Of a stretch of DNA of 64,000 bases, positions 41,991 through 51,370 are shown piece after piece. Source of the DNA: an uncultured Bacteroidales bacterium (GTDB lineage: Bacteria > Bacteroidota > Bacteroidia > Bacteroidales > WCHB1-69). Positions within the stretch are counted from its first letter, which is position 1. Every line of letters begins with the position of its first letter. The notes beneath the pieces are model-generated. The model made no database searches, was not told where the DNA came from, and was given only the letters and a program-made list of their open reading frames with translations. The DNA lies in the NCBI GenBank assembly GCA_905233585.1, contig CAJOFD010000005.1, forward strand, positions 32,647-96,646. The letters are read 5' to 3'. The translations under genes and the position numbers were made by a program.

Positions 41991-42514
41991 CTTTCGCCAA
42001 GCAGCGAAACCACTACTTTTTGAAAAAACCTACTTTCGCCAAGCGGCGAAACCACTACTTTTTGAAAAGACCCACTTTCGCCAAGCGGCGAAACCACTAC
42101 TTTTTGAAAAGACCTACTTTCGCCAAGCGGCGAAACCATTACTTTTTGAAAATACCTACTTTCGCCAAGCGGCGAAACCATTACTTTTTGAAAATACCTA
42201 CTTTCGCCAAGCGGCGAAACCACTACTTTTTGAAAATACCTACTTTCGTCAAGCAGCGAAACCACTACTTTTTGAAAAGACCTACTTTCGCCAAGCGGCG
42301 AAACCACTACTTTTTGAAAAGACCCACTTTCGCCAAGCGGCGAAACTATTACTTTTTGAAAAGACCTACTTTCGCCAAGCAGCGAAACCCATATTTTTTG
42401 AAAAGATACACTTTCGCCAATCGGCGAAAACTATATTTTTTGAAAAGAACACCTTTCGCCAAGCAGCGAAACCCATATTTTTTGAAAAGATACACTTTCG
42501 CCAATCGGCGAAAA
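41991..42514. repeat. Tandem palindrome array 2: 13 units at exact 42-bp period
   Basis: Units start at 41991, 42033, 42075 ... 42495; CTTTCGCCAAGCGGCGAAACCACTACTTTTTGAAAAGACCTA; TTTCGCC-NNNN-GGCGAAA palindrome. Confidence 0.95.
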
Positions 42515-42578
42515 TATAAAAAATTAAAAAAATATTATTTTTTCTGATAGGATTTGATATTTGTATTAAAAAAAGTTG

Positions 42579-42588
42579 TATCTTTGCC
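42579..42588 (+). promoter_or_regulatory. -7 promoter box of DUF6261-like copy 2
   Basis: TATCTTTGCC between array and gene. Confidence 0.65.
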
Positions 42589-42631
42589 GAAAATTTAACA
42601 TATAGATTATTAACTTTTAAAATATTAGTTT

Positions 42632-43501
42632 ATGGGAGAGTTTTTAACTATCAACAAATCTAAAATGACGAATGCTGACCATTTCAATTTTATGGAAGAA
42701 TTCAAGCTTTCGCTGTCCAGCGTGGACATTAGTGACAACGCAAAACTAACCGCCGCTTTCGGGGAATTTAACGACGCATTTACGGAAGAGGACAATTATT
42801 ATATGCTATCAAGAGCCAACCAGTTCACTGATGATATCAACAAGGTGGATAATGAACGGGACAATGCTTATTCGACTATTCGCAACATTGCCACTGCTTG
42901 GTCTAATTGTTTTGTCATGTCTGACGAACAGGCGGCTGGGCAAAAAATAAAAAATATCATTGATGTCTATAACATCGATATCAATAAACGCTCCTCAACA
43001 GAGACTGCGCAGATTACCAATCTCGTTGCTGACCTGCAGAGTGCTAATATGGCAGCCAATATAACACTGTTAAAATTGACGGATATATTGCTTTACCTTT
43101 CCGATAAGAATGAAGAATTTAAGGGATTGATTCTTCAACGCAATGCTATCAATGCTCAAAAACAAAATGGAGCACTTCGCAACGCCCGCAACATCATTGA
43201 TGAAAAATATGATGCCCTTGTGCAACTTATCGAAGCCTATTCTGTTATATTAGATAACCCTGAGGGATATAACAATTTCATCAATGCGTGGAATATTAAT
43301 ATCGAGCGTTACCGCCGTATATTAAATAAGACGACATATAACCCTTCGGAAGATGACGAGAACAATGATATTGACGGAGACGACAACAATGACAATGGCG
43401 GAAATGATGAAAACAACAATGGAGACATATCGGATGACGGCACAAACATTATCGCCGACCTAGATGATGACAACGGAGTTGTGACAGAAGTACAAGAATA
43501 A
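42632..43501 (+). CDS. DUF6261-like hypothetical protein, copy 2
   Basis: Paralogous to 14026-14799 along its length; long acidic Asp/Asn-rich C-terminal tail. Confidence 0.78.
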   Translation: MGEFLTINKSKMTNADHFNFMEEFKLSLSSVDISDNAKLTAAFGEFNDAFTEEDNYYMLSRANQFTDDINKVDNERDNAYSTIRNIATAWSNCFVMSDEQAAGQKIKNIIDVYNIDINKRSSTETAQITNLVADLQSANMAANITLLKLTDILLYLSDKNEEFKGLILQRNAINAQKQNGALRNARNIIDEKYDALVQLIEAYSVILDNPEGYNNFINAWNINIERYRRILNKTTYNPSEDDENNDIDGDDNNDNGGNDENNNGDISDDGTNIIADLDDDNGVVTEVQE

Positions 43502-43531
43502 ATTATTAAACAATGTAATTTTCTTATTTAG

Positions 43532-43554
43532 AGGCGTACTTCGGTACGCCTTTA
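43532..43554 (+). terminator. Hairpin with UUCG loop after DUF6261-like copy 2
   Basis: AGGCGTAC-TTCG-GTACGCCT then TTATT. Confidence 0.75.
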
Positions 43555-43560
43555 TTATTT

Positions 43561-43705
43561 CCTGTCAGCGGACAGGCAAAAATACTCTTAATAGTATCAT
43601 CGCTTATCGGCGGAAAGTTAAATTTACAACAAGTACATTCATCGCCTGTCGGCTGAAATATATATAATGTTCCAAAAAATAGTATCGCCTGTAAGCTGAG
43701 ATGAT
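43561..43705. repeat. Degenerate palindrome array 3, about 4 units with 42-43 bp spacing
   Basis: CCTGTC at 43561 and 43645 (84 bp apart); ATCGC[C/T] at 43599, 43641, 43684. Confidence 0.65.
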
Positions 43706-43745
43706 ATAAAAAACGGCCGCCATATAATGGCAGCCTGTCTTTTAT

Positions 43746-43790
43746 CATTTCTCAATTCTCATCTATCAATTCTCAATTTAGCAATCTCAT
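43746..43790. repeat. Degenerate simple repeat (TTCTCAATTCTCATC type)
   Basis: Same family as 13903-14035. Confidence 0.7.
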
Positions 43791-45226
43791 CATTCCGCTG
43801 CCCCGACAGATGGCGGATTGTTGCGGACGGTACCGAAAATGTCCGAGGAGGGGCTTGGCAGATATTTCCCGGCACCTTTGCACGGCGAGTTGCTTGATAG
43901 CGAAAAGTCCCAGGCTGTTCTCGTGGCATTGTTGAACATCGGCTCGATGTTGATTAATGTATTTTTATGGTTGAGCTTGTTCAGGTTGTCGGCGGAGGCT
44001 TTAATCAGGCAATTATTCAGTTGTATGTCAAACAGCGATTGTCCTACCGAGTCGGTAAGTATCTCGTTGCTTTGTCCCCCAATGCCCGAAATGATGTTGT
44101 TGTTCAATTCGGCAAGCATGTCGCCATAGACCACGGTAGTATTTTGTTCGGTCGCATATTTGTAATAATTGCTGATGAACACGGAGGGTGTTGTCCGCGT
44201 ACTTTCGTAGAGGTTGTAAATGGTATTGTTGTTCAATCGGCAGTTGCCGCCGGCACTCAAATAAACGCCATAGACGGCACAGTCGGTGATGATATTGTTC
44301 TCCGCCGTCAGATTATAGGCTCTGGTGTGCAGCCCGAAGAGGGCATTTTGTTTGATAATGGTATTGCTCAACAGCAATTTGTTGCCCATGGCGTTTTCTA
44401 TGGTCTCAGCCTGTATGCCGATATAGGCATTGGAGATTTGGGCATAATTGATCACATGGTCTTTGTCGCTTTCCATCAGCCAGATTCTGTCCCAGAGGGC
44501 GTAATCTTGCATAGACCAGTAGTCTGTTCTGTCTCCGCGGAACGCCACGGGTTGGTCTTTGCTGCCGTTTACATGCAGGCAGCTCCCCCGATAGCACAGC
44601 ATGCCTCCGTTTTTGTGAAAATACACTTGGGTACCTGCCTCTATATCCAGTTGTGCCGCCGAATCCACAACGGCATAACCATAGATGACGTAGGGTTTGT
44701 CGTTCTTCCAGGTGATATGTTCGTTCTCATGGGCGACAATCTTGCACGGCAAGCCGAAATAGGTCGCATCGGGGAGAATGAAATGCACGTCCTGTCCCGC
44801 CGCTTCCAGTACAACCCTTTGTTTGGTATTATTGGTGTAAAAGAAAATAGTGTCCGTAACCACCAGCGGATTGTTGGCGCCGTTGGGCGGAATATTGACA
44901 CGGATAAAAATATATATGCTGTCGCCGCCGGCTATCTCCACATCGTCAAGCTCGTTGCTCGCACTGCCGTCTATATTTAGACTGTAATACGAAGAACTGC
45001 CGTTGTACATACGGATATTCGTCTTGACCGTCTGTTTGTATGGATTATATACTTTGAGTTGTTTGGTCGTGGTCGTCAGAGACGTAAAAACCGTATCGAA
45101 AAATACCGTATTGGTTGAAAAACGCAAGTACGCTTCTGCGCCATTATAGAAAACCGTCTTGCGGCACCCTTGAAAACTTATGGCCAACAGGGCGGTCAAT
45201 ACATATATATATATATTTCTTTTCAT
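43790..45226 (-). CDS. Right-handed beta-helix lipoprotein (hypothetical)
   Basis: LLAISFQGCRK lipobox; repeated NNNI.../ISNAYIG.../NNTIYN-type motifs. Confidence 0.78.
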   Translation of the reverse strand: MKRNIYIYVLTALLAISFQGCRKTVFYNGAEAYLRFSTNTVFFDTVFTSLTTTTKQLKVYNPYKQTVKTNIRMYNGSSSYYSLNIDGSASNELDDVEIAGGDSIYIFIRVNIPPNGANNPLVVTDTIFFYTNNTKQRVVLEAAGQDVHFILPDATYFGLPCKIVAHENEHITWKNDKPYVIYGYAVVDSAAQLDIEAGTQVYFHKNGGMLCYRGSCLHVNGSKDQPVAFRGDRTDYWSMQDYALWDRIWLMESDKDHVINYAQISNAYIGIQAETIENAMGNKLLLSNTIIKQNALFGLHTRAYNLTAENNIITDCAVYGVYLSAGGNCRLNNNTIYNLYESTRTTPSVFISNYYKYATEQNTTVVYGDMLAELNNNIISGIGGQSNEILTDSVGQSLFDIQLNNCLIKASADNLNKLNHKNTLINIEPMFNNATRTAWDFSLSSNSPCKGAGKYLPSPSSDIFGTVRNNPPSVGAAE

Positions 45227-45334
45227 CGTTATAACAAAACGTAAAAATGGTGTCTTTAGTACATCATGACTTTTTTTTGTTTTTTTTTGATGAATAGTCT
45301 TGGCAAAAACGGGTTTATTTCCATAAAAAAATTA

Positions 45335-45344
45335 TACCTTTGCA
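45335..45344 (+). promoter_or_regulatory. -7 promoter box upstream of iorA
   Basis: TACCTTTGCA. Confidence 0.6.
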
Positions 45345-45408
45345 GTGAAATGGCAATAAGCCCGATTTTTATTTTAATTATAGAATTGAAAAATAAAAAA
45401 ATATAGAT

Positions 45409-46995
45409 ATGCAAAAATTATTATTGTTAGGAGATGAAGCGATAGCACAAGCCTTTATCGATGCAGGCGGTAGCGCTATCAACAGTTATCCGGGGACACC
45501 GTCCACACAGATTACCGAATATGTAATCAAATCCAAAGAAGCCAAGGAAAAAGGTATCATCGCCAACTGGTGTGCCAACGAAAAGACCGCTTTGGAAGCG
45601 TCTATCGGCGTAGCATATGCCGGCAAACGTGCCATGACTTGTATGAAACACGTCGGCCTCAATGTTTGCGGAGACCCCTTTATGAATGCCGCCATCATTG
45701 GTACTAAAGGCGTTTTGGTTGTTGTCGCCGATGACCCCAGCATGTTTTCTTCGCAAGACGAACAAGACAGCCGCTTTTACGGACATTGGGCTATGATTCC
45801 CATGTTGGAACCTTCCAACCAGCAGGAAGCATACGATATGGTTTTCTTTGGTTATGAGTTGTCCGAAAAATTGGGAACGCCTGTACTTTATCGTATCCCC
45901 ACACGGTTGGCTCACAGCCGCGCCGGTGTACAACGCAGGGCGTCCTTGCCTCAAAACCCATTGACAGAACCTGCCGATGCAAGTTCTTTCGTTTTGTTGC
46001 CCGTCAATGCAAAAAGGTTGTATCGCAACCTTATCGACAAACAGCCTTTGTTCACCAAGTCTTCTGAAGAATCAGGCTACAACAAATATTTTGACGGCGA
46101 AAACAAAAAGTTGGGTATCATAACAAGTGGTATCGCCTACAATTATTTGATGGAAAACTTCAAAGACGGAAAATGTCCTTATCCTGTTGTCAAGATAACT
46201 CAGTATCCGTTACCTTACAATATGCTCAGCAAATTGTATGATGAATGTGAAGAAATACTCGTGCTCGAAGACGGTCAGCCCTTCATCGAAGAACAGATAA
46301 AAGGTTTTCTCGGCAAAGGTAAGAAAGTAATGGGACGTTTGGATGAAACCATTCGCCGTGACGGGGAAATGAATGCCGAAAAGATTGCTGCGGCTTTGCA
46401 TTTGGCTGCTGCACAAACCATGTCAGTGCCGGACGTAGTTACCAATCGTCCTCCAGCATTGTGTCAGGGTTGCCCTCACGTGGACAGTTATACCGCCTTG
46501 AATGCTGTAATGGCTAAATACAACAAAGGAAAGGTTTTCGGCGATATAGGTTGCTACACTTTAGGCTTTAATATGAAAGCCATCAACACTACAGTATGTA
46601 TGGGTGCTTCTATTACTATGGCAAAAGGTGCTGCCGAAGTCGGCATTTTCCCATCGGTAGCCGTTATCGGAGACGGTACTTTCGGTCATAGCGGTATGAC
46701 AGGTTTGTTGGATTGTGTGAACGAAAAAGCCAATGTCGTTGTTATGATACTCGATAATGATATTACTGCCATGACAGGCGGACAACCTTCTTCGGCTCAC
46801 TGCAAAATCGCACAGATATGTATAGGCTTGGGCGTAGAACCCGAACATATTCGTGAGATTGTTCCGCTACAAAAGAACCATGAAGAATTCGTTAAAGTGC
46901 TTGAGGAAGAAATCAACTATAACGGAGTATCTGTAATTATTCCTCGTAGAACATGTATTGTAGAACTCAAAAAGCATATTGGCGAAAAAAAATAA
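45409..46995 (+). CDS. iorA: Indolepyruvate:ferredoxin oxidoreductase, alpha subunit
   Basis: INSYPGTPSTQITEY, MKHVGLNVCGDPFM, ALCQGCPHVDSY, GDIGCYTLG, VAVIGDGTFGHSGMTGLLDCVNEKANVVVMILDN. Confidence 0.92.
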   Translation: MQKLLLLGDEAIAQAFIDAGGSAINSYPGTPSTQITEYVIKSKEAKEKGIIANWCANEKTALEASIGVAYAGKRAMTCMKHVGLNVCGDPFMNAAIIGTKGVLVVVADDPSMFSSQDEQDSRFYGHWAMIPMLEPSNQQEAYDMVFFGYELSEKLGTPVLYRIPTRLAHSRAGVQRRASLPQNPLTEPADASSFVLLPVNAKRLYRNLIDKQPLFTKSSEESGYNKYFDGENKKLGIITSGIAYNYLMENFKDGKCPYPVVKITQYPLPYNMLSKLYDECEEILVLEDGQPFIEEQIKGFLGKGKKVMGRLDETIRRDGEMNAEKIAAALHLAAAQTMSVPDVVTNRPPALCQGCPHVDSYTALNAVMAKYNKGKVFGDIGCYTLGFNMKAINTTVCMGASITMAKGAAEVGIFPSVAVIGDGTFGHSGMTGLLDCVNEKANVVVMILDNDITAMTGGQPSSAHCKIAQICIGLGVEPEHIREIVPLQKNHEEFVKVLEEEINYNGVSVIIPRRTCIVELKKHIGEKK

Positions 46996-47020
46996 TCTAA
47001 ATAAACAGGAGGAAATAATC

Positions 47021-47596
47021 ATGAAGAAAGATATAATATTGTGCGGAGTTGGCGGAGACGGTATCGTTTCGGTTGCCAAAATAATTTCAGATGCAGCACT
47101 AAACAAAAATTTGAATTTGAAACAATCGGAAATTCATGGAATGTCCCAACGCGGTGGCTCTGTTTTTTCCCACCTGCGTATTTCTGACAAACCCATATAC
47201 GCAGACGTTATTCCGGAAGGGCAGGCAGACATCATCTTGTCAAGCGAACCTATGGAGGCTTTGCGTTATTTGCCGTTCTTGTCCAAAGAAGGGTGTATCA
47301 TCACCAATTCGGAACCTTTTGTCAATATCAACAACTATCCCGATATGGAAAAGGTGATGGCTGAATTGAACAAGATAAAAAATGTGGTTGCTTTCAACGC
47401 AAATGAAATGGCAAAAGTTGTAAAGGCACGCTCCAATATGGTTTTGTTGGGTGCTACCGTTCCATTTTTGGATTTGGATTTGGCAGAATTGGAAAATTCA
47501 ATACAACATATCTTCGGCCGCAAGGGCGAAGATGTGGTGAAATCCAATTTGGCTGCCATACGTGCCGGCTATGAGTTCGCCATAAAAGCAAAATAA
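47021..47596 (+). CDS. iorB: Indolepyruvate oxidoreductase, beta subunit
   Basis: DIILCGVGGDGIVSVAKII, SEIHGMSQRGGSVFSHLRISD. Confidence 0.9.
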   Translation: MKKDIILCGVGGDGIVSVAKIISDAALNKNLNLKQSEIHGMSQRGGSVFSHLRISDKPIYADVIPEGQADIILSSEPMEALRYLPFLSKEGCIITNSEPFVNINNYPDMEKVMAELNKIKNVVAFNANEMAKVVKARSNMVLLGATVPFLDLDLAELENSIQHIFGRKGEDVVKSNLAAIRAGYEFAIKAK

Positions 47597-47633
47597 AGTA
47601 GAGACTTGTCGATTTTTAATAAATTTTGTCCAT

Positions 47634-47663
47634 GGATAATCCGAAAGGATTATCCTTTTTTTT
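47634..47663 (+). terminator. Intrinsic terminator after iorB
   Basis: GGATAATCC-GAAA-GGATTATCC-T8. Confidence 0.88.
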
Positions 47664-47689
47664 GCCTTGTCCGCCTCTCAAAAAAGTTG

Positions 47690-47699
47690 TATCTTTGCA
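47690..47699 (+). promoter_or_regulatory. -7 promoter box of rsmI
   Basis: TATCTTTGCA 26 bp before the start. Confidence 0.65.
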
Positions 47700-47715
47700 A
47701 CAAATTTAGCAGATA

Positions 47716-48429
47716 ATGAATAGTAAGTTAGTGTTAGTGCCTACACCGATAGGCAATTTGGAAGATATAACCCTTAGAGCCTTAAATGTGTTGAAGACGG
47801 CTGATATTATTTTGGCGGAAGATACCCGTGTCAGCAAAAAATTATTGACGCATTACAGCATAGACAAGCCGTTGATGCCATACCATCAGCACAACGAACA
47901 TCAGATGTTGCAACATTATATCGGAAAAATACAAACCCATGCTCTTACGGCCTTGCTGACCGATGCGGGTACCCCTGGCATTTCAGACCCCGGCTTCCTG
48001 ATAGTCAGAGAATGCTTGAAATGCAACATCGAAGTGGAATGTCTGCCCGGAGCAACGGCCTTTGTTCCTGCCTTGGTAGCCTCCGGATTGCCCTGCGACA
48101 GATTTTATTTCTATGGATTTTTACCACGGAAAAAGGGGAGAATGTCGGCTATGCAAAAACTGCAAGCCATGGACGACACTTTTGTACTGTACGAATCTCC
48201 ATTCCGTTTGGTGAAAACATTGGAACAACTCTTGGATACATTGGGCAATCGCAACATTTGTGTCGGACGGGAAATCACCAAAATATATGAGGAATATTTT
48301 CGGGGAACGATAAGCGATGCCATTGGCTATTTCGGTGCCAAAACCGTCAAAGGTGAAATCGTTATCATTGTTAGTGGAAACGCTACAAACAACGATAATG
48401 AAACGGATAACGAAGATGAAGGCGAATAA
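47716..48429 (+). CDS. rsmI: 16S rRNA (cytidine(1402)-2'-O)-methyltransferase
   Basis: LVLVPTPIGNLEDITLRAL, AEDTRVSKKLL, TDAGTPGISDPGFLIV. Confidence 0.94.
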   Translation: MNSKLVLVPTPIGNLEDITLRALNVLKTADIILAEDTRVSKKLLTHYSIDKPLMPYHQHNEHQMLQHYIGKIQTHALTALLTDAGTPGISDPGFLIVRECLKCNIEVECLPGATAFVPALVASGLPCDRFYFYGFLPRKKGRMSAMQKLQAMDDTFVLYESPFRLVKTLEQLLDTLGNRNICVGREITKIYEEYFRGTISDAIGYFGAKTVKGEIVIIVSGNATNNDNETDNEDEGE

Positions 48430-49604
48430 TGGCTGGCATATATATACATATTCCTTTTTGTGTTCAGAAATGCAGTTATTGTAATTTTTTCTCTACAACA
48501 ACCCTTCAAAAAATACCGTCTTATATGGAGGCGGTGAAACGTGAATTACTTATCCGAAAAGATTATTTGCCTACAACAAAAATAGACAGCCTTTATTTCG
48601 GCGGGGGTACACCTTCGCTCTTGCCTGTAGGGGTCATAGCCGATTTTTTGGCTTTTGTGGAAAAATATTTTGACATATCGCAGGCTGAAATCACCTTGGA
48701 GTCCAATCCCAACAACCTTGATGAAATTTATTTGAAACAATTGCATCAAACCGCCGTCAATAGATTGAGCATAGGCATACAATCTTTTTATGATGAACAT
48801 TTGCAGTTGTTGCGGCGGGTACATAGTGCCAAAATGGCAGAACATTCTATTGAATTGGCACAAAAAATCGGTTTTGAAAACCTTTCTATAGACCTCATTT
48901 ATGGTATTCCCGATATGACATTGGAACAATGGCATAACAATTTGCAAAAGGTGAAGAATATTCCGCATCTTTCGTGCTATTCATTAACCATAGAACCGCA
49001 TACGTTGATGGCTTCGCAAATCAAAAAAGGGCTTGTCCGCCCCTTGAATGAAGATATTTTGATGGAACAAATAAATGTCTTGTTGCAATTCGCCGATGAA
49101 AACCATTTCCGCCATTATGAGATTTCCAATTTTTGCAAACCGAATTGTTTATCGCGGCACAATTACGCCTATTGGCAACAAATGCCTTATCTCGGTTTAG
49201 GAGCGGCGGCTCATTCTTATAATATAAATTCACGGCAGTGGAATATTGCTCATGTGGACAAATATATCAAATTTATACAGGATATTTATAGCCATGAGCA
49301 ACCACAACAGCTTTATGCCAAACATGAAAATCTTTTATACGAAAAGGAAATACTCTCACCGCTCATGCGGCTCAATGAATATATTATGACAGCCTTGCGG
49401 ACCGACATCGGAGTGGATTTGCAGAAAATTGAAAACCTGTTTTCTTCTCAAACGAAGGCTTTGCTTTTGCACAAACTTTCCGCCGTCAATGCTGACCATT
49501 ACACAATTGCAGACAGTCACATTGCATTGACAAGAACAGGCTTTTTATTTGCTGACAATATTGCCCTTAAATTGTTTTTTGAAGAAAACGAAATGATTTT
49601 TTAG
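48429..49604 (+). CDS. hemW: Radical SAM heme chaperone HemW-like
   Basis: AGIYIHIPFCVQKCSYCNFFS, SLYFGGGTPSLLP, RLSIGIQSF. Confidence 0.9.
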   Translation: MAGIYIHIPFCVQKCSYCNFFSTTTLQKIPSYMEAVKRELLIRKDYLPTTKIDSLYFGGGTPSLLPVGVIADFLAFVEKYFDISQAEITLESNPNNLDEIYLKQLHQTAVNRLSIGIQSFYDEHLQLLRRVHSAKMAEHSIELAQKIGFENLSIDLIYGIPDMTLEQWHNNLQKVKNIPHLSCYSLTIEPHTLMASQIKKGLVRPLNEDILMEQINVLLQFADENHFRHYEISNFCKPNCLSRHNYAYWQQMPYLGLGAAAHSYNINSRQWNIAHVDKYIKFIQDIYSHEQPQQLYAKHENLLYEKEILSPLMRLNEYIMTALRTDIGVDLQKIENLFSSQTKALLLHKLSAVNADHYTIADSHIALTRTGFLFADNIALKLFFEENEMIF

Positions 49605-50092
49605 CCCCACATACCGAATAGGACAGCAATAAATATTATTAAGCAGGTAATCAATTTAAAAAAGGTTGCTCCCACAAAGCCGACAAAAGCCCCGCAAGCC
49701 GCTTTGAAGGCTTGGGATATATCGCTATCGCTTTTTTGAAGATTGTTGTAGATAATCTCCCCGACAAAGGCTCCAACAAAAGGCATATAGAGCAATCCCC
49801 ACGGTATAAACAAGCCGATAATAGTTCCCAATACACAACCCCATGCCCCCAATTTGCTTCCTCCGAACTTTTTGGTACTCAATACGGGGGCAAGATAGTC
49901 GGCAATGGTTACAACAAGGGTAACAATAGCCATAATAACGATAATATGAACAGAGAAGGGGTGTTTGTTGGAAAATTGCAAAACCAACAATCCCAAAAAT
50001 GCAATAGGGGGACCCGGTATAACGGGCAAAAAACAACCCGCAATGCCAACTACGGGTAACAAAAGTGCAAGTATATACAATATAGTTTCCAT
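49601..50092 (-). CDS. DUF456 membrane protein
   Basis: GCFLPVIPGPPIAFLGLL, GGSKLGAWGCVLGTIIGLF. Confidence 0.88.
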   Translation of the reverse strand: METILYILALLLPVVGIAGCFLPVIPGPPIAFLGLLVLQFSNKHPFSVHIIVIMAIVTLVVTIADYLAPVLSTKKFGGSKLGAWGCVLGTIIGLFIPWGLLYMPFVGAFVGEIIYNNLQKSDSDISQAFKAACGAFVGFVGATFFKLITCLIIFIAVLFGMWG

Positions 50093-50102
50093 ATATTGGG
50101 GA

Positions 50103-51263
50103 TTACAAGTCGATAATCTCCGTATATTTCAATATTTTTACGTTGTTGAAATAGAATTGGAGAATATCTATGCAACTATAGCCTTTCTTCACCATCTCAA
50201 TAGCCCCTTCCTGACTAAGTCCGACACCATGTCCATAACCTTTGCCCGATAAATGTACATTATCGCCATGAGGTGTTACCGAAAAAAATGCCGAACGCAA
50301 CTTAAAATGCTCTCTTATGTTCTTGGACAATATGGTGTCTCCGTCTATTACCCATTTGGCAATACGGACAGGTTGTTTGTAATTCAATATGCTATCTTGG
50401 CAAGCGCCACTACGACCATATTTGTCACCGTAATGTTTAACAAAATAATCTATCCACATTTTTTGGGGAATAATTTTCTCCCATTTTGCATTTCTTGCGT
50501 TTATACTGAAACTATCCTCTTTGGATTGCAGGTATGGAATATCGTGCAACCATATTTGCGAGGCTGCTTCTGTCATGCCACCACTGTTGGAATGATAGGC
50601 AGGTGAAATCAATTTGTTGTTACTATCTACAATTACATCGCTGAATGTTTCATAGGTGGCACGCAAGATATCTCCTTTGGTGCATCGACCTTTGTACGAT
50701 TGGCAATGTACACCATCGCAAAGGTTGCAGCCTTCTTTTATATGTTTGTGAATATTGGCTAGACAATAAGTACGGGCGGCTATGGCTTGTATCTTGAAAA
50801 ATTCCACATCATCGGAACTGCCATACACTTCCGATTGCACAACTCCAGCAACATATTTTTCCAAACCAATGGTATTGATAAGAATCAATTCTCCTTTACC
50901 GATAGATACCCGAAGTTCATCTTCGTACATACGGTCTTGCGGAAGCCCATCAATATGGAGCGAGAATACATTGTTGTATTTTGCCCCCAAAAATTCTACG
51001 GTAGAATATGTGCCAATAAGTGTAACTCCCTGTTCAACGACTATTTTTCCGTTCAAATAGGACAATGTAAGAGCGTTACCCGTATTCAATTCAACTGTGG
51101 TGAGTTTGTTGTTGTCGCAAAGCAAATTATATTTGCCAGAAATGGCACTTACAATTACTTTTTGTGGTGAATATGTGCTTAACAATCTTACTTTGATATT
51201 GAGTCCAAAAGTGCAATTGGTCAAAAAAAGAATAAAAAATATGAATATATATGATTTTTTCAT
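50103..51263 (-). CDS. SpoIID/LytB-domain protein
   Basis: LEKYVAGVVQSEVYGSSDDVEFFKIQAIAARTYCLANI, HSNSGGMTEAASQIW, GYGHGVGLSQEGA. Confidence 0.9.
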   Translation of the reverse strand: MKKSYIFIFFILFLTNCTFGLNIKVRLLSTYSPQKVIVSAISGKYNLLCDNNKLTTVELNTGNALTLSYLNGKIVVEQGVTLIGTYSTVEFLGAKYNNVFSLHIDGLPQDRMYEDELRVSIGKGELILINTIGLEKYVAGVVQSEVYGSSDDVEFFKIQAIAARTYCLANIHKHIKEGCNLCDGVHCQSYKGRCTKGDILRATYETFSDVIVDSNNKLISPAYHSNSGGMTEAASQIWLHDIPYLQSKEDSFSINARNAKWEKIIPQKMWIDYFVKHYGDKYGRSGACQDSILNYKQPVRIAKWVIDGDTILSKNIREHFKLRSAFFSVTPHGDNVHLSGKGYGHGVGLSQEGAIEMVKKGYSCIDILQFYFNNVKILKYTEIIDL

Positions 51264-51370
51264 TTGAATCGAATTTAGTGTGAGGTATTATGTTCAAAAA
51301 CAAAACCTATACAATAACGAAAAAAAACGGAAATATTGTGTTTCTGTATCAACATAGGAGAGTTTGGCTG

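Noticed and set aside
41991-42514. CRISPR array
   Set aside because: The whole 42-bp unit is conserved with only drift; there are no unique spacers and no cas genes nearby.
42020-42547. 175-aa ORF with 14-aa repeats (PTFAKRRNHYFLKR) across array 2
   Set aside because: 42-bp period is a multiple of 3, so stop-free frames arise on both strands (41981-42307 minus is also open). Palindromic DNA is the better explanation; no signal or known domain.
43967-44980. 337-aa plus-strand ORF
   Set aside because: Antisense to the beta-helix lipoprotein gene (43790-45226 minus), which has a lipobox signal and better family features; the long antisense frame reflects higher GC.
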